Source: CAYOHP01 sp964403795 [NCBI: uncultured bacterium] (lineage in GTDB: Bacteria; Muiribacteriota; UBA6191; CAZXTJ01). From it: a stretch of DNA of 53,437 bases. The stretch lies in assembly GCA_964403795.1 (NCBI GenBank), contig CAYOHP010000031.1:1-53437 (forward strand). Direction: 5' to 3'. Both the position numbers and the translations under genes were made by a program. The notes under the pieces were generated by a model, which was not told where the DNA came from, did not search any database, and saw only the letters and a program-made list of their open reading frames with translations. This document shows, piece after piece, positions 50,301 to 53,437 of the stretch; the stretch's first letter is position 1; every line of letters begins with the position of its first letter.

Positions 50301-50664
50301 CGGGATCTTCACCGAGCAGATCTCCAAGGCGATGGCGTTCAACTTCCGCGACAGCCAGGACCGGGTGGACTCGGTCCGATGGTCGCAGAGCGACCAGGGC
50401 AAGCGGGCTGGTCCCACCCAGGTGAAGATCGTGCCGGTGGTGGAGCGGGTCGACGACCCGGGCAAGTCCTTCTACCACGGCTACGACCCGCACCGGGTAC
50501 GGATCATCGGCTTCGCACGATTCTTCCTGATCGACACCTCGATCGACGAGGCGACGCTCACCGAGGACGCCAAGGACCCGAACTACCTGGGCGGCCCCCC
50601 GCTCGAGGGCGAGATCCGGGGCCACTTCCTGGGCTGGGTCCTGGAGCCGCCCGGGGCGCGATAG
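47356..50664 (+). CDS. Large TadG-type protein (1102 aa) with calcium-loop-like motifs
   Basis: The N-terminus (19-47, KGGVLLLVAGGIVALLGIAGLA then LDTNLWFHRQS) matches the TadG/Flp assembly membrane segment, followed by the usual helical part (RAASAAGYERLKELD). Most TadG proteins are 400-600 residues. Here a long extracytoplasmic region adds several domains. One (about 370-570) contains GFDWVHIHHEDFTEAG and GHHHLFAACLAIESLEIF, with clustered His and acidic residues that look metal-binding. Calcium-loop-like Asp motifs are DDDNDLANGHG (near 695), LDLDGDGKA (near 752) and LNNDGDSDD (near 880). A Pro/Gly/Thr linker lies near 790-840. It may be a surface or pilus-associated protein; the added domains are unrecognised. 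Confidence 0.8.
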   Translation: MNGRPHRRRAPPPGHPRKGGVLLLVAGGIVALLGIAGLALDTNLWFHRQSRLEHMTRAASAAGYERLKELDFRYGNLETRRRVDQTIREYLELNGATREEAASAQISVSKRNEVSVRIHQVTGSFLARVAGIDQVRLSGAGVLSATNDVAPFAVPIRYHDPDHDLVANFEARSGRIEETRPFELYKPYVIKFGKPVFAASDDFVLIPMDSVEHVIPPEAFASIKVPTSVPGRFERAEQPARIPPQHIDATSAFSVGIFRAYGIAYAILGLGEVDGESATLNWMLGLAGGSFLVKRKFLEAAGYAFEEVDAGVGVILDEKGNATNTVAQLLRLSDRDHVHHTRDFALFRYLTDVLPTMEPPPIQVLVLSEQPQVLTVTGSADPVTRVMDFARIPYVAVSDQWNPKLHKDPNTSCVASYRIQDEFPKAFDSPKAFRAFLETTPNASAYLKRRGRLRVGDRLEGPLRERGFDWVHIHHEDFTEAGTYPREKRSMVLGLRDFVRRGHHHLFAACLAIESLEIFLSASDFGEKPTGLYPEMLDYGSTLAFRSFELDETRGGHRRIGPYSSSSIDGELSEARTGPGQGVEARWFLTDYLNPRCQNHDGLGGVRLDLSKVPPALTPTDPDPDRRMLAPEGATNTMLLDFVKPYSLPRHDGTEVKGLNRPVLVLGAVGAPPGAGESWTGKNARYLTGVADDDNDLANGHGQFTFLGGHRPSVAGGFTRVGNLMEGTYYDDNDVWVPEVLHLPGGATLKLDLDGDGKAASMVEIVRLGKGGAKPRSLSPKPDERQGWPTVTAPPAGPPSGAPGGATGVGPSPLATGATALPSLATTSTTSAIVTTGAATGPDKLPSIDWNDPAARWVAATGRDNFVALHESSAVVIHDLNNDGDSDDVFPGDLYEVGQPSVPGYRIYLNNILYGAVAISGERKSKLNLGTINPATLKLGDDRGSFGYLDSAGTGGSLRDILQYGYTIPGGLPLGKEFSTAPGIFTEQISKAMAFNFRDSQDRVDSVRWSQSDQGKRAGPTQVKIVPVVERVDDPGKSFYHGYDPHRVRIIGFARFFLIDTSIDEATLTEDAKDPNYLGGPPLEGEIRGHFLGWVLEPPGAR

Positions 50665-50669
50665 TCAGC

Positions 50670-50745
50670 CTGCAGCTCGCCCGCAAGGGGCTCGCTGGCG
50701 TCGGTCTACGCCTGCGCTTCTTCCCCGGGCGGAGCCGGAGCGCCC
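50670..50745 (+). repeat. Intergenic repeat, copy 3
   Basis: Begins 5 bases after the stop of the TadG-type gene on the same strand. It has CTGCAGCTCGCCC, the hairpin GCCC-GCAAG-GGGC (50679-50691), and a GC-rich body whose reverse complement, GGCTCCGCCCGGGGAAG, is identical to copy 2. Two hairpins follow at 50751-50776 and 50785-50801. Confidence 0.8.
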
Positions 50746-50750
50746 CGGGG

Positions 50751-50801
50751 GGTTTGGGGGGTCGCCCCCCCAAACCAATCTGCGGCGACCCGAAGGGTCG
50801 C
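50751..50801. terminator. Double hairpin between convergent genes
   Basis: GGTTTGGGGGG-TCGC-CCCCCCAAACC (50751-50776, 11-bp stem) is followed by GCGACCC-GAA-GGGTCGC (50785-50801). A likely bidirectional terminator between the TadG-type gene and dnaJ, with the same layout as 44393-44439. Confidence 0.6.
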
Positions 50802-50817
50802 TACGGGAGGCCGGGGT

Positions 50818-50833
50818 CGTGGCGTGGGCCACG
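50818..50833. terminator. Weak hairpin downstream of dnaJ
   Basis: CGTGGC-GTGG-GCCACG is a perfect 6-bp stem about 20 bases past the dnaJ stop. It could add to termination. Confidence 0.35.
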
Positions 50834-50853
50834 GCCCGGGCGTCCCGTGCCCC

Positions 50854-51978
50854 TCACCCCTCGAACATCTCCGAGATCTTGTGCTTCACCTTGTCGAGGA
50901 AGCCCTCTTCCTCCTGGACCTCGTCGCCGCCGGCCTCGGCGTAGGTGCGCAGGGCCTCCCGCTGCTTCTTGGTGAGGCTGCGCGGCACCTGGAGCACCAC
51001 CCGGACCCGCTGGCTGCCCCGAGGCCCGCCCCGAACGTCGTCGGTCCCGTGCTCCTCCAAGGTGAAGACATGGTGTCCCTGGGTCCCGGCCGGGATCTTC
51101 AGCTTCTCGTTGCCCCGCAGCGTCGGGACCTCGATCTCGGCCCCCAGGGCGAGCTGGGGGAACGAGACCGGCACGTCGAGCAGGATGTCGTTGCCCTCCC
51201 GGCGGAAGCGCTCGTGGGGTTTGACCCGGAGCCGCACGTAGAGGTCGCCGGCCGGCCCTCCCCGGCCCCCTTCCTCGCCCTGGCCCGCCACCCGGATCCG
51301 GACGGTATGGTCGGCCCCGGCCGGGATGTGGATGGTGTAGGACTTCTCGATCTTGCGCTGGCCCTGGCCGTCGCAGGACTTGCAGGGATCCTTCACCACC
51401 TGGCCGCTGCCTTGGCAGGTCGAGCAGGTCCGGGCGATCTGGAAGAAGCCCTGGCTGATGTGGAGGGTGCCGCTTCCCTGGCAGGTGCGGCAGCGCTGCA
51501 AGCCTTCCTTGCTGGCGGCCCCCGATCCCATGCAGTGGTTGCAGCTCTCGATCCTGGGGATCTCGATCTTCTTGTCGCAGCCGAAGGCCGCTTCCTCGAA
51601 GCCGATGTCCATCGTGTACTCGAGGTCGGCGCCGCGGGTGGGACGGTTGCGGCCGCCCCCCATCCCGAACATGCCGCCGAAGATCCCGCCCAGGATGTCC
51701 TCGAGGCCCCCGCCGCCGCCCCCGAAGCCGGAGAAGCCGCCGGGGCCGAAGTCCACGCCCTGGTGCCCGAACTGGTCGTAGCCGCGGCGCTTGTCGGCGT
51801 CGGAGAGCACCGCGTAGGCCTCCTGGACCTCCTTGAAGCGCTCCTCGGCCGACGCGTCGCCCGGGTTCTTGTCGGGGTGGTACTGCATGGCGAGCTTGCG
51901 GAAGGCCTTCTTGACCTCGCCCTCGCCGGCACCCCGGGACACGCCCAGGACCTCGTAGTAGTCACGCTTCTGGCTCAT
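50854..51978 (-). CDS. dnaJ: Chaperone protein DnaJ
   Basis: 374 residues, the normal type I DnaJ length. The J domain has His-Pro-Asp at 34-36 ([11 protein letters not shown]). A Gly/Phe-rich linker (about 75-105) and four zinc-binding CxxCxGxG repeats follow ([32 protein letters not shown]), then the C-terminal substrate-binding domain. It stimulates DnaK ATPase and delivers substrates. It lies downstream of dnaK on the same strand, 131 bases away. A strong hairpin lies in the gap, and GAGGAG sits 11 bases before the ATG. Confidence 0.97.
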   Translation of the reverse strand: MSQKRDYYEVLGVSRGAGEGEVKKAFRKLAMQYHPDKNPGDASAEERFKEVQEAYAVLSDADKRRGYDQFGHQGVDFGPGGFSGFGGGGGGLEDILGGIFGGMFGMGGGRNRPTRGADLEYTMDIGFEEAAFGCDKKIEIPRIESCNHCMGSGAASKEGLQRCRTCQGSGTLHISQGFFQIARTCSTCQGSGQVVKDPCKSCDGQGQRKIEKSYTIHIPAGADHTVRIRVAGQGEEGGRGGPAGDLYVRLRVKPHERFRREGNDILLDVPVSFPQLALGAEIEVPTLRGNEKLKIPAGTQGHHVFTLEEHGTDDVRGGPRGSQRVRVVLQVPRSLTKKQREALRTYAEAGGDEVQEEEGFLDKVKHKISEMFEG

Positions 51979-52007
51979 CGCGGATCAGGCTCCTCGCCGG
52001 AAACCAC

Positions 52008-52036
52008 GGAGGAGGGGAGCCTGGCTCCCCTCCTCC
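52008..52036 (-). promoter_or_regulatory. 13-bp perfect hairpin in the dnaK-dnaJ gap
   Basis: GGAGGAGGGGAGC-CTG-GCTCCCCTCCTCC is a perfect inverted repeat 29 bases before the dnaJ ATG. There is no T-run, so it may attenuate read-through, protect the dnaK 3' end after processing, or set the DnaK:DnaJ ratio. The function is inferred from position. Confidence 0.55.
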
Positions 52037-52109
52037 GGGAAGGATCGCACCCGCCGGCGCCCGACCGGACGGGTGGCTCGCCGCCTCCCGCCGGCCGACC
52101 GGCCAGGGA

Positions 52110-53437
<1,328 letters not shown>

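Overview
The window is a very GC-rich bacterial chromosome segment. Nearly every wobble base is G or C, and genes are tightly packed with many 4-base start/stop overlaps. I find no rRNA, tRNA, CRISPR array, prophage or insertion sequence. The gene content suggests a diderm-like free-living bacterium: a bifunctional penicillin-binding protein, a lipoprotein, an O-antigen-ligase-like protein, Tad-type pseudopilin genes, chemosensory proteins and many TPR/HEAT proteins. I cannot assign a phylum from the sequence alone.

Region 1 (1-8134, plus strand): the 3' part of an unrecognised gene, recG, an ECF sigma factor overlapping a membrane protein that may be its anti-sigma factor, rsmD, and a translationally coupled trio of apbE (flavinyltransferase), a NusG-domain-II protein and a Gx/Hpre_diP_synt_I membrane protein.

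Region 2 (8101-28190, minus strand, about 20 kb in one direction). In transcription order it holds a CheA-type kinase, a CheY-like receiver, a cyclic-nucleotide-domain/ParA-like/TPR fusion with an altered P-loop, and a 2659-residue protein. That giant protein has about 22 copies of a short motif spread through a disordered linker between an N-terminal domain and a C-terminal helical-repeat domain. Two CNNM/CorC proteins, a cNMP-domain histidine kinase, a zinc-ribbon membrane protein, a lipoprotein and a methyltransferase follow. The first four genes are the best candidate for an undescribed system: a signalling cluster with no receptor, CheW, CheR or CheB in view, next to a giant scaffold-like protein. 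A CheX-TPR fusion lies 4.7 kb away on the other side of the cheA start.

Region 3 (28226-43251): an O-antigen-ligase-like protein, a secreted protein of unknown role, a 41-residue membrane protein with its own terminator, TPR proteins, the CheX-TPR fusion, the operon ribF-ispA-ispD-PBP1 (minus), a TPR gene whose 3' end overlaps an RluA-type pseudouridine synthase by 185 bases, and a HEAT-repeat protein.

Region 4 (43281-53437): a membrane TPR protein, a membrane-anchored protein with three IKVV repeats, a Tad-like cassette (two TadE-type pseudopilins and an 1102-residue TadG-type protein), then dnaJ and the 3' part of dnaK.

Two patterns cut across the regions. First, several genes have a TAC[AGC]CT-like -10 hexamer only 6-8 bases before the start codon, which predicts leaderless mRNAs. 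Second, a short repeat with a covarying hairpin lies just downstream of four genes, always in the same orientation relative to the preceding gene.
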